From the NCBI GenBank assembly GCA_026260175.1, contig JAKCWW010000619.1, forward strand, positions 34,652 through 98,651: DNA of 64,000 nucleotides. Reading direction: 5' to 3'. The position numbers were made by a program, and so were the translations under genes. A model generated the notes under the pieces. The model saw only the letters and a list, made by a program, of their open reading frames with translations. It did not search any database and was not told the origin of the DNA. This document shows, one piece after another, positions 42,625-53,050 of the stretch. The DNA comes from Reticulitermes lucifugus (Eukaryota > Arthropoda > Insecta > Blattodea > Rhinotermitidae). Positions within the stretch are counted from its first letter, which is position 1. Every line of letters begins with the position of its first letter.

Positions 42625-42822
42625 GTTGGCCTGCTTGTATCTTAACTCAGTCGGTAAAGTGACAAGGCTACGGGCTGGACTACAAGGAATCGGGTTACCA
42701 CTCACGTCAGGAGCAGAAAAGTCTCTCTTCTCGCCAGCTACCTCTCCGCCCATCTTGGTCTAGTGTTGAGGATAAGAATAAATGGCGTTATACCTCCATT
42801 CTCCAATACATTTTCATCGCGT
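42625..42822 (+). mobile_element. old SINE, family A
   Basis: The head has CTTAACTCAGTCGGTAAAG and GGCTACGGGCTGGACTAC, then GAATCGGGTTACCACTC and a short diverged body with GGTCTAGTGTTGAGGATAAG. The body is shorter than the family's, so internal sequence is lost. Confidence 0.6.
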
Positions 42823-43529
42823 TGAACCTATTTATTTCAGTTTTAGACTGTTTGGACAGGCTTCATAACAGAAAATGAAGTATGACCCCAACCCCGAATT
42901 ATACATGTATGCATTCCGCCTAAGATAATGTACTCGTAGGCCTACTTATGGGTACCCTGCGCGCATAATACTTCGTCATCACAAATGATGGAAGTTACTT
43001 AAAGGACCCACCAGGGCGCTGTCACATGCAAAGTGTCAGCAGGAGGGGAACACCAGCCCGACTAATGAAGCTGTCGATTTCACGTCCTGATAATGGTGTA
43101 GTATCCTGATTGGCTCTTGTCTTCTGCAGGTATACAACATCTTTGCTGAGCAATCGTCGATATCTGTATACCTTATACATGCAACAAACTGAAAGTGCAC
43201 TTTTCCAACAACCTACCGGATGTTTCTTTCTTGTCACTTAACAAGATAACGATTGTTTCCACCCACACCTTATTGTACATGTGCACGTCTGCTAGTCTAT
43301 CGTTTTACATAACTGATTTAGTTTCTGAACTTAATAAAGTAAGAGAACAAACAAATATTCCAGGGCAGTGCTGTCTCTTTGTAAAACCTGAATTCGGTCT
43401 ACTGTTTACTGTGTGCTTACGTAAGTGTGTGTCACGCTACTGTTTCCTTTCTTTTCCCGTTTTTTCTCGTTTGCTTTGTTTCGTATTTTTAAGCATGCAT
43501 TTTATTTTACGTGGGTATAACAATCACTG
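42823..43529. other. intergenic, no gene recognised
   Basis: Open frames on both strands at 43022-43635 are of chance length. No domain is seen. Confidence 0.55.
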
Positions 43530-43847
43530 GCCGATCCCAGTGGCCGCGCGGTCTAAGGCGTGGGTCTGCGGCCGCTCGCTTTCTAGGATTGTGGATTCGA
43601 ATCCCACCGGGGGCATGGATGTCTGTCTCTTGTGAGTGTTGTATGTTGTCAGGNNNNNNNNNNNNNNNNNNNNNNNNNNNNNNNNNNNNNNNNNNNNNNN
43701 NNNGGTCTCTGCGACGAGCTGATCACTCGTCCAGAGGAGTCCTACCGAGTGTGGTGTGTCTAAAAGAAGTGTGATCGTGAAGCCTCGAAAAATGAGGTGG
43801 TCTTGGCCCCCAAGGGGCTGTCGAGCCATTGGAAAAAAAATAATAAT
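43530..43847 (+). mobile_element. SINE, family B, interrupted by an assembly gap
   Basis: Head GGCCGATCCCAGTGGCCGCG and B box GATTCGAATCCC are followed by TTGTGAGTGTTGTATGTTG, 50 N, then CTGATCACTCGTCCAGAGG, GGGGCTGTCGAGCC and an A-rich tail. Other copies have only about 5 bases where the N run sits. A loose flanking repeat (ATAACAATCACTG / ATAATAATCTCTG) may be the target duplication. Confidence 0.88.
43654..43703. other. assembly gap (50 N)
   Basis: A second run of exactly 50 N, inside a family B SINE whose relatives have only a few bases at this point. The length is a placeholder. Confidence 0.99.
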
Positions 43848-43889
43848 CTCTGAGCTCACGTACTAGACATCCGAATAATCGTGGTACAA

Positions 43890-44115
43890 TTGCCGCCAGG
43901 AAAAAGAATTTTTGTCTCTTGTCCAAAGGGTCCAGATCGACCCTGGGGCCCATCTAATCTCCTATTCAATGAATAGCGAAGTTTCATATCCTACGAGTGA
44001 ACCTACCACGTCGTGAAGCTGAACACCCAATTGCATCTTGTGCCCAGGTTAAGAATAAATGGAAATCTACTTGCACCCTCCCATATGAATTGAGGGCAGA
44101 ACAGCGTCATTTTAA
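43890..44115 (+). mobile_element. 5'-truncated SINE, family A
   Basis: It includes TCCAGATCGACCCTGGGGCC, CTCCTATTCAATGAATAG, CACCCAATTGCATCTTGTGC and CAGGTTAAGAATAAATGG. It sits between a family B copy and another family A copy, so three SINEs are stacked head to tail. Confidence 0.65.
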
Positions 44116-44300
44116 CTATAGTGTGTACAAAATTATGTATTTAATATAAGATTCAAAGTCTTTCTCTTTTACACCTCTAATTTAAAAAAGAAAAGGCGTT
44201 TTTTCTCAATGCGGTCTGAACATATCAAAACGTTGTTTTCTTGCATAATAAAATGTGTGTGTTTTCGGAAACAGTTTGAATTATGCAATGTATAAGTCGG

Positions 44301-44594
44301 GGCCGGAATGGCGTAGTCGGTTTAGCGCCTCGCTACATGCTGAGGAGTCTGGGGATCGAATGCCGGTGGGGGGCGCGATTTTCTGCACTCGTCCAGACTG
44401 GCCCTGATGCCCACCCAGCCTCCTGTAAAATGGGTACCGGGTCTCTTTCCCGGGGGTAAGGCGGCTGGGGCGTGTCGTTGACCACCCACTTCATCTAGCG
44501 CCGAGGTTAAGGATAGGGTAGAGCTATACCTCTACTCCCCCTCTAGGCCTTTATGACCTCTTCTAGGGCGAATTTTACCTTTATACTTTTGAAG
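44301..44594 (+). mobile_element. near full-length SINE, family A
   Basis: It runs from GGCCGGAATGGCGTAGTCGG through GGGGATCGAATGCCGG, CCACCCAGCCTCCTG, GGGTACCGGGTCTCTTTCCC and CATCTAGCGCCGAGGTTAAG to TTTACCTTTATAC. A probable target duplication is TGTATAAGTCGG (44289-44300) versus TGTACAAGTTCGG (44595-44607). Confidence 0.88.
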
Positions 44595-44854
44595 TGTACA
44601 AGTTCGGAAATGCAAGCATACCCATGGGTTTCTTCAGTTATCCCAAAAATAGTGGAACTTCTGAAAACACGTATCCCATATTAGTTTTTTTTTTGTAATT
44701 CCCTTCTGGAACTCAGTTTCATAAAGTATTTTATTTCGATAAATTTAGCGCTTTACCCTTGAGATAAGTGCAGAAACCTATAAGTGTGTGTAAATTTTCC
44801 ACTTTTATGGTCTGTTTTTAAACAAAACCGAAGTAAATCAATAACTTCTTGTAA

Positions 44855-44960
44855 TATTTTCTGGTATTGAATTCCACTAAAACCCTTCCAGTGGTTATCG
44901 ATTTGTTACCTTTATATAGGTGACAGACGGACCGACAGAACGCATTTAATATGCGCTCCA
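44855..44960 (+). mobile_element. second copy of the FSRQIFEK-type repeat
   Basis: AATATTTTCTGGTATTGAAT and TCCAGTGG-TATCGATTTGTT, followed by GACAGACGGACCGACAG, align with the copy at 34.3 kb (CCAGTGGGAGTCGATTTGTT, GGACAGACATGCGG). It is shorter and more diverged. Confidence 0.5.
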
Positions 44961-45539
44961 CAGGGACGCTAAAGCGGGTAAAAATTATTGTCAGATGAAA
45001 ACAGGCTTTGAAAGGAGATGAAAGTGGCTTTAATTGCAAGACGTTCTTGAACCACTGACTACTGAAAGACTTGTTCAGACTTCCGTTTCCATCTCGTAGC
45101 ACATCGGATTCAAATTCTGAAACCAGAAATGGAGTAAACCAAAATGGAAGACTGGATAGCAAGCAACCCCTGCATCATGTTAGGGGGGTGAACATACTGG
45201 TCAAGCGGCTTACATCATGAGCAGCCCACAGTGAAGTAATCCATCATTTTCCTTTTACAGCTTCATGGACAGATAGACAGTAGAAGTACACACTCGCTCT
45301 GTCTCTATTCTCTCCACCCCCGCATCTCAACATGTCACTCAAAAATGTTTTCTTAGTTCCCCTCACTGAATTCGATATTTATGGAGAAGTCGATGGTAAG
45401 TTGCTGGAAGCCAAGCTAAGCACGTCTTTATTCACTCATGATTACGAGTCCAGAAACAAAGTAGTGGATTTAGACATGTGTTATCACTTTACGGTCCTGT
45501 TAAACGCTCTTTAGTATAAACGAATTTAGAAGCTTAGTT

Positions 45540-45700
45540 AACTTAATGGATAGACCAAGCGGTTTAGAACACTTATACCGGAAGCATGGGTTCGAATTTC
45601 ACTCGGGCTGAAGAAGTGTATCAGCTTATTTTTTTCAATGTCTTGTTTAGGTGTCCGTGTTCACATTTGAAACCTCAGTCCTAGTGAATGGACGAAGATA
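45540..45700 (+). mobile_element. possible tRNA-derived SINE (unclassified)
   Basis: A tRNA-like stretch has ATGGATAGACCAAGCGG and a B box GGGTTCGAATTTC. No cloverleaf could be drawn, and the body resembles none of the other SINEs here. The right end is a guess. Confidence 0.35.
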
Positions 45701-46050
45701 AAGTTACTGATAAGTCAGAACAGATTAGAAGGCCCAATATGTAAGAGTTAAAGAAAAGTTTGTCTTACATTGGAATAACTTTTAAGAATACAGAGGGATG
45801 CTGTGATGGTACCTTAAAATGATGGAATAAAACTAAAATGAAAAGGAATTATTTACTGGCGCAACCTGAAGGCTGAAATGTTAAGTGGAAATCTAAAACT
45901 GTTACAGTATTTGTGCAAATTATACAGAAATATATATTTTGGTCTGAAATTTTTAAAGCAATTTGTTATGTGGATACGTATGAAGTTAATAATAATTAAA
46001 ACTGTATATAAAATGTCACGTTATATTCACCGTACATCATGATAACAAAT

Positions 46051-46125
46051 CAAAAGTTTAAAAACCAACATTTTAATTGACTTACTTTTAAGAATATAGT
46101 GCATATGTTGGTTTTTAAATTTTTG
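46051..46125. repeat. hairpin with 21-bp arms
   Basis: CAAAAGTTTAAAAACCAACAT at the left and its complement at the right (46105-46125, one mismatch) enclose a 33-base loop. The 14-bp direct repeat TGTATATAAAATGT lies at 46003-46016 and 46124-46137, which could be a target duplication or chance in AT-rich DNA. Confidence 0.55.
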
Positions 46126-46304
46126 TATATAAAATGTGTTTGTAAGATTTAATATACATGCGCCTGACATACGCATGTTATGTAAGATTTTCAGGCTGTC
46201 ACTTACTGAAATTTTGTACTAAATATTTTCGAATCAGTTTCTTGCATTTTCGAAACAGCGTAGGTCCATTGCTCTTATTTGATTGTGAGAGAAAATATAT
46301 TTCA

Positions 46305-46336
46305 TTCATATATATATATATATGTATATATATATG
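46305..46336 (+). repeat. (TA)n microsatellite
   Basis: TA units broken by one G. Confidence 0.88.
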
Positions 46337-47162
46337 CAGCTTTTCTCTCTGTCGCTATTTATTTCAATAATTTTAGAAAAGTGACAGGGGCCATTTTTCT
46401 GTCGTAGTATCGAAATATCATGCAAGTGCGTTGTTTAAACAGAGAAGTGTATCGATGAAACAGTGCCAGGTTGTACGTATTTGGTTCGCGTTCCTAGTTG
46501 GTATGTTTATTGATGAATGTCTGCCTGCTGGTTTCTGACACTCTCTCCGGAACATCTCTGTTCAGTGTTTTCTGTTTCGCATTTCCATACTTTGAAGATG
46601 CCATGGTTTGGTTCTGTGTACAGTTTTTGGCTGTTGCAGACGTATGGGAAAATGCTGAGGGTAGAACATTCACGCTGGCATGTCAGTCCATTCTGTCAGA
46701 GGATGCCAATGTCAGACGCTACATCGTGGTTGTGGGTTAGACTTCCGCATAGACCACCACCCCCTCCGGTCTCCACCCACTGTACACTCGCAGACAAAAA
46801 TATTGAAGCTTTAGAAAGAAACTAGTTTCATAAGTTAAGGTTTCATGGCTGCAATGTAACATTATCAGAGAGAAACATTGAGAATGTGACAGAAGAAGGT
46901 GCTGAGACCATAAACTCCATAGACCATGGAGAGAGGACAAAACGAGGGGTTGGAAAAATTACGTTATGGCTAGCTTTGTAAAGTTTCTTATAAAGTTCGG
47001 ACTTACATTCCAGCAGAACACTATCTCGTAACACAAAGACTCATTTATCATGTAACAACAATGTGAACGCCATTGACTTCATCACCTTTGTCTTCGCGTC
47101 TCGTAGGCATAGCGATAAATATAAATATTAAAATATGAATTTAAATTGGTCTCTGTGCACAA

Positions 47163-47415
47163 CATGAAGTCGTATGGGGGAATTGATGTAGATATTCACT
47201 CATTTTTAACCTCGGCACTCGACGGACGCAAGTAGCCAGGTTCACGCCCTCGCCTCTTTAGCCCTGCTACGCGGAAGCTGGGTGGGTCTCAGAGCCGGTC
47301 CAGACGTTTTGGATAGGAGAAAAAATGTCTTAAGCCTTTCGGAAGTTCGGAACACAATTCCTCATGCGTTCAGCCAGTTGCTTGGTCTTGGTACTGACTG
47401 AATAATCCCGGCTCC
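47163..47415 (-). mobile_element. old SINE, family A
   Basis: On the plus strand: TTTTTAACCTCGGCACTCGA, CAGGTTCACGCCCTCGCC, GCTGGGTGGGTCTCAGAGC and CGGTCCAGACG. The complement of the tRNA head ends in GACTGAATAATCCCGGC. It is strongly diverged in the B-box region. Confidence 0.65.
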
Positions 47416-47599
47416 AAATACTGGAACAAAAAAGTTTTTATGGGTGTGAAATTTAGCTTTAAATTGATTATTTTTGTGAACAAGGTGCCAAGAGAAAGAA
47501 TTTACCTCACGAAAAGAAAAACACCACGAAAATGAAGAAAATTGTTTGACGAGGCGGATTTAAATTGCAATTCTTTCTTAATCGAAAACTATCAGGTTG

Positions 47600-47720
47600 A
47601 ACCAGGAGGGTTTATTGTGAGACCATCAGGAGGCTTAGGAGTAGATCGAGAAATGGCATTAAGATATAATTTGTGGACTAGATTTATGTGACTCAATAGA
47701 GGGCAGAAATATGAGTTGTT
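47600..47720 (+). mobile_element. probable LINE relic (ORF2 C-terminal end)
   Basis: Broken plus-strand translation has RRLRSRSRNGIKI and, after stops, VD-IYVTQ-RAEI. These recall GRPRRRWEDNIKMDL and DWIYLAQDRAQW. The match is weak and was made by eye. Confidence 0.35.
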
Positions 47721-49818
47721 TGACGAGTATATACATATATAACGCACTTGATGTAAGGGGCTTAATGAGTTACGCCCTGGTTGGCACGGTTACGATAGGG
47801 CTTGAGAATATGTTGTCTTTACGGTAGGCGTTGAAGCTGAAGGAATAATTGAACATCGAGTATAAATGTAATGCAGCATTACATTGCCAGATATTAGCAC
47901 TAGGGAAGATAAAATTGGCGCTTGGTTCCTGTTTAGAATAAAGGACGGATGAAAAGGGCCGTGGAGTAGCGCGTGAATATTATGTTAGCCTTATATTGAC
48001 GGGCATGTGGTTGATATATAATGGTTTTTTGGTCTAATAAAATACGCCTACTGGGGCATATTTGACTACTTAACCAAATGTCTGCTCGTGACGAAATAAC
48101 TGCTTTATAAAGTTACTTATAAAGACTAAATTACGTGACACTTACACCTAAACAGGAATCAGTGGTACAAATCTTGGACTTCTTGGACTTTGAAAAAGTA
48201 GGCCAAATGCTCCATCGAAACGTCGGTTGCTATAAACCATTTTATTTCTTGGACCCTGAAAATATAGGCAGCAAATCCTTTCAATATTTGATAAATGTAT
48301 ACCAATCTATACGGCGTCATATTATAGACGACTTGAATTTTAAACTTGCTTTTGTTTAACATCACAAAAATTCACCCATCTATCACGCGGTTAAAGAATT
48401 TATTGAAACAGACTTCATCTATGAATTATTCCTGCTTGTTTTCAAATTGTCCATCAAAGTACGCCGTTCATTATATCCATGATAATTATTCTCTATCTTG
48501 TTTACACGTAAACCTACAAAAAAGAAAAAATCTCATATTATTTTATGCAAGCACTTTACGAACATTGTAACATAAATCCTAACCATCTCTTCACGAAATC
48601 TTATTGACATCTGTGTAGTAATGTTTCTGGTACTGTTTTTTACACGCATGACACTGCTTTCAATGTTTATCAAGATATCTCTTTCCTATTTTGAAAGCGA
48701 ACAGCTTAAGCTAACGAATTAGGCAAAGAAGGCGCGCCAGCGAAGTGAAAGTAAGGCTCCACGTATTCTGATAAAGTTGTGACTATCTGGTTACTGGCAC
48801 CTTGCAATAAGGCATCTTCCCGTCATCCAGAAATTATTTGACATGAATCTGGGCTGATTTTGGATTTAAATTTGGCGATGAAGGAAAATATCCCACTACA
48901 TCTGCAGAGTTCGTACACAGAACCCCCGATCAGGGTAGTTGTCCAAACGATTTCTTCATCTATATATGCATTTCTAAAACACTCCAATACACAAGATCTA
49001 AAGTAAGAGTCGTGGGGCGGTATTACCTTACAGTAATTTTTCCTTTAAAGGCAGGTTTTAAAGAAGATTTGATTAAGACATAAATAGATCACTGTACATG
49101 AAGAATGGATGGCTTTGTTTACGAGTATAAATACTTTTATTTATATTTTCATGCAAACATATTTATAAAGACTGACGCATATTTGTATATAAAAATTATT
49201 TAAAACACTGAATATTTATGGTATATCGTTGGGAACAAATAACAATACCATTGCAATATTCGGCCCTTTTTAATCAGTAAACTACTTGCTGTGTGAATGA
49301 TCGTACTGTATATCCGTACACTAAAATTGTTGGAGAGTAGTATGGAAAACCTTGGTTTGTCTCTAATGACATGCATGTCGTTTGTCGGACTCTGAACTCA
49401 ATGTCGATATTCGGCCATGTTGTCCTGAAGTGACAGAGACATCAACATGCGACGTGCACTCTACAATTATTAGCACATAAAACTGTAATACAAAGAAAAC
49501 AAATACACTCACTCTCAGAGTGACTTTCTTCAGTAGGAAATGAGTTCGTAAAAAGTTCATAAGTTTCAGGTATTCTTCTCTATTTGTTGCTCCACATATT
49601 TTTGCATTACAGGTACTGCTAGAATTGTAAAATTGTAAAAATCTGAATGGTAAGAAAAAATCTTCGATAAACCTTTAGCTACTGCAGCTGTATCAACCGA
49701 AGGCCAATTCGGTGCGTTTCGGTCCAGTTCGAATACTGATTATATGAAAACTCACAAAACATTGTGTACAAACCGAGTTATTGCTATCTCATTACTGATA
49801 CTACAGTTTATATTAAAC
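47721..49818. other. intergenic, no gene recognised
   Basis: Apart from the TTCGAAACG-core repeat at 48.2 kb this is featureless AT-rich DNA. Confidence 0.6.
48165..48330 (+). repeat. dispersed TTCGAAACG-core repeat, copy 3
   Basis: CTCCATCGAAACGTCGGTTGC, then CCAATCTATACGGCGTCAT. A partial internal duplication (CTTGGAC-TTGAAAA-TAGGC, twice) lies within. Confidence 0.5.
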
Positions 49819-49823
49819 CCACC

Positions 49824-49864
<41 letters not shown>

Positions 49865-49872
49865 CACTACTA

Positions 49873-49918
<46 letters not shown>

Positions 49919-49940
49919 CACTACTACTACCACTACCACT

Positions 49941-49972
<32 letters not shown>

Positions 49973-49973
49973 C

Positions 49974-50005
<32 letters not shown>

Positions 50006-50098
50006 CACTACCACCACCACCACTACTACTACCACCACCACCACCACTACTACTACTACCACTACTACTACTACCACCACCACCACTACTACTACTAT
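49819..50098 (+). repeat. ACT/ACC trinucleotide array, 280 bp
   Basis: An uninterrupted three-base periodicity of CTA and CCA triplets runs for about 93 units. Long open frames arise in several frames on both strands solely from this composition. Confidence 0.97.
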
Positions 50099-50832
50099 TC
50101 CTGTAAAAATGCACAGTTGCTTGAAAATTGTTACAATCTTATTTTTACACTTTGAAAGGTTTAAAAAATATTAATCTCTTTGTAAGAGTAAACTGTTTAA
50201 ATAATATTTTTATTGTCGGTGCTTATTTCCAGGAAAATGTATCGCGTCTTCATTACAGATATCGGGTTGCTAATGTGTTTAGGAAAATAATCCCTAAGTG
50301 TTCTGAGAACCAAATGAAAGCAGCCAAAACATTTACGGAAGAAATGCCTTATTTACAGTTCGGGTAAGCAAGCGGTACACATAGCTGCCACTGTCCTATG
50401 TGTGGTTAAGTCATACTCAGCTACTGGCACAGCCTCATAAATTCAATTGTAAAGTTCCCTCCCCAAGTCCTTCATTCGTCGTTCCCCACTGCGAACACTT
50501 TTATTTCCCTAATATGAAGTATGTAATTATGTGAAGAGTACATTTCTTGTTTATGGACGTTCCTACATATATATGTTCGTTGATTTTCAATCTAAACGTT
50601 GCTTTATCCAAACCCTATCCTTCAAAGAACAACATAAGATTAGATTATTAGTGTAGTCTTTTTGTTAAAATTAAAACATAGTTTTACTTTAATCTGACTT
50701 ATGTTCTTCGTTTCCATTCCTCAGGACTCTATATTGCTGTTTTAAACAGAGGTTCGAAGAGAGGAAATCTTTTTTTTTTTTGTGAAAATAATTTGGAGGA
50801 ACGCGTCCCACAGTTTAAAAACATTACTACAG

Positions 50833-50835
<3 letters not shown>

Positions 50836-50866
<31 letters not shown>
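50836..50866 (+). repeat. (GA)n tract
   Basis: About 14 GA repeats. GAGAG is the binding core of the GAGA factor, so this could be bound in chromatin, but simple repeats are common. Confidence 0.93.
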
Positions 50867-50959
50867 GGTGGAGAAGGTGAAACTGCTCTGGTGATGTAGC
50901 TTCATGGGCAAGACAAGTCTTCGAGAAAACAACCCAGTCGTTGACATTGATGGATTATA

Positions 50960-51310
50960 GATTGTAGAAATGCCAAATTGTGAAAAGGGAAGGGGTGGTA
51001 AATGGAGGAAAGTGGGGGAGGAGAGGTTGGAGGAAGACAGAGAAGATGGTAGGAAAAGAAAAAGCGAGATAGAATGTAAAGAGAAGTTTGTGTATGTAAA
51101 GGGAAAAGGAGGGTGAAGTAAAAGAAAATTGATGATAGGAAAGCAAATGATGAAACTTCAACAGCTACAGTAGAAGAAAGAAACAAGAAGGAGAGAAGAA
51201 ATTCTAAGAAAAAAGACAGAGAAAGAGACATAATCTAATAGAAATAGAAGATTCAGAAATGTTTTGGGATTTAGAGAGAAGAAAAAATTGCTTTCACAGG
51301 ATGAGTAAAA
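50960..51310 (+). other. purine-rich strand (about 350 bp)
   Basis: After the (GA)n tract the plus strand stays strongly purine-biased (AGGAAAG, GGGGGAGGAGAGG, AAAGAGAAG) up to about 51.3 kb. The opposite strand has a long frame rich in Leu, Ser and Phe that is only a by-product. It could favour triplex formation or GAGA-factor binding. Confidence 0.6.
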
Positions 51311-51551
51311 TAAAAGTTTTCGAACATCCCCATTGTTGAAGGAGAGTAAGAAGTTCTGATGCACAGACTAAGTGTTCCGAAACAATCAGCGTCTCGTACA
51401 AGATTCCACAAACATAAGAAAGACATTTAACTGCATTAAGCCTGTAGCTGCACAAAATATTTTTTGGCATGTCGGATATGTTTCGTTTTAAAATGTACTA
51501 GTTATGAGGAGTAATAATTTCAAGGTTTCAGTCCTCCATATACGTACTTAC

Positions 51552-51756
51552 CTTCGTACGTTATAGCACATTCAGCAGATCGCGTTCTGAAGCCGAACAC
51601 AGTTTTAATACAGTTGATAACTACTCTATACTCTGCTTCAGTATTTTTAAAAGTTCGTACTTTTCTATAAGTAGTTACGCGAGAAGTCGCTAGTGATCTT
51701 GAGCCATAAGATTGTTGTCCGGATGTTGTAGGTAAATATGATTGGTTGTGGCACAA
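51552..51756 (-). other. open frame ending at a consensus splice donor (uncertain exon)
   Basis: A minus-strand frame opens at ATG 51756 (MCHNQSYLPTTSGQQ...) and runs 205 bases to ACGAAG/GTAAGT, with the donor G at 51551. I recognise no domain. No convincing acceptor or promoter is seen upstream, so it may be chance or part of a repeat. Confidence 0.25.
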
Positions 51757-52139
51757 AATTTCTTGAATTCCTTTTTAGGAGGTCATGACACAGTTAAGCT
51801 AAATTACATAATGATTTTAGTAGTTCTACAATATTAATCCTTAAAATAGAAACATCAATCCGATTAATTAAATGAACAATAATTTCTGCATCTTTCTAAC
51901 TTCAAGAGTCAAAACAGTTAATGATATGATTTCCTTGTTTTAAAATGCACGTAATATATAACAATGAAAATATAAGATGAAAAGTAAGACATCACAACAA
52001 AATGGTAACTTTATTATATGTTTTTATTTGAGCTGAAAAATTTTATCCAAAGGAATATAGGACTACTCATATTCTATCTTACGTAAGAAAGAATATGACA
52101 GTATTCTTAGTTAGTAGAATATGATGTGTGTAAGTTGCC

Positions 52140-52265
52140 GTAAAGGCATCGAAAACATTTTGCTTTTACCCTTAGCACGTAATAAGCACGATCGTATGAA
52201 ACTTTGGCAATCATCTACCAATCTTCACGGCGTTATATCCCAGGTTACTATAGTCTAAATCTTTA
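52140..52265 (+). repeat. dispersed TTCGAAACG-core repeat, copy 4
   Basis: GATCGTATGAAACTTTGGCA, then CCAATCTTCACGGCGTTATA and TCCCAGG. It is diverged in the core. Confidence 0.5.
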
Positions 52266-52534
52266 CTGTCCTACAACCTCAGTTCTCATCTTAAAGGTCA
52301 TTCAGCACAATTCACAATTCAAAATTATTTTGAAGTGTTATGTACGTTTTTAGTTTACGTTATTTTATTATGGTAAGAATTAAAGTGTTAATGAAACGGG
52401 AATTGTTAGTTAAGGAACAGTCATGGGCTGCGTTTAGGTGCACTACACGTCACCAAGTGCGACTGAGAGGACACAAACAAGCAGCTCCACTGAAGCTTTA
52501 AGATTTCATACCTGTGGAAAAAGTTTGTGTTTCT

Positions 52535-52710
52535 GTTGGGTCACCGTATATCCTGACAAGTTTAGCGTACTTTTCCTCAGTTCTTCCAGGAAAATGTCGG
52601 AATGATATTCTAAATTGTACCATGACCATCTACTTCCATATATCTCTCAGTTTATTCTTCACTGACATCCAATCATTTGACGCTTTGTACGCTGAGTTGC
52701 TGAAAGCATA
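52535..52710 (+). repeat. low-copy dispersed repeat, copy 2
   Basis: TTCCAGGAAAATGTCGGAATG, TATTCTAAATTGTACCATGA and CTTCCATATATCTC align with copy 1 at 38.5 kb. The 3' part (GACATCCAATCATTTGACGC) is better kept here. Confidence 0.45.
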
Positions 52711-52756
52711 ATTTTGAGTAAATTGAAAATAAATTAAAAACTGAACACACAGAAGA

Positions 52757-53050
52757 AACCGGGATCACGTAGCCGATATAGTGACTAGCCTATGAGCTGA
52801 AAGATCCGGAGTTCGAATTCCGTCAGGAGAAAGAGATTTTTCTCCTCTCCGAATTGTCCAAACCATCTGAGGCCCACCCAGCCTCTTATTGAATGGGTAC
52901 CGGAGTTCTTTCCCGGAGGTAAAGTGTGCGGGGCGTGGTGTTAACCACTCATTTCCATCTAGTGCCGAGGTTAAAAATGAGTGGAGCTGTACCTCTGCTC
53001 CCCTTATATGCCTTCATGGCGTGCGCAGGGACAGCATTTAGCTTTACCTT
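52757..53050 (+). mobile_element. SINE, family A (variant 3' end)
   Basis: The head is AAACCGGGATCACGTAGCCG and the B box GGAGTTCGAATTCCG. The body has GAGGCCCACCCAGCCTC and CATCTAGTGCCGAGGTTAA. The 3' end reads GCCTTCATGGCGTGCGCAGG, as in the copies at 57.5 and 61.1 kb but unlike the GGCCTGTTCTAGGG version. That suggests two subfamilies. Confidence 0.82.

Noticed and set aside
49744-50174. Long open frames in several frames on both strands
   Set aside because: They are produced by the ACT/ACC triplet array and encode only single- or two-residue runs.
50902-51231. 109-codon Leu/Ser/Phe-rich frame resembling a membrane protein
   Set aside because: It is the complement of the purine-rich tract and has no other support.
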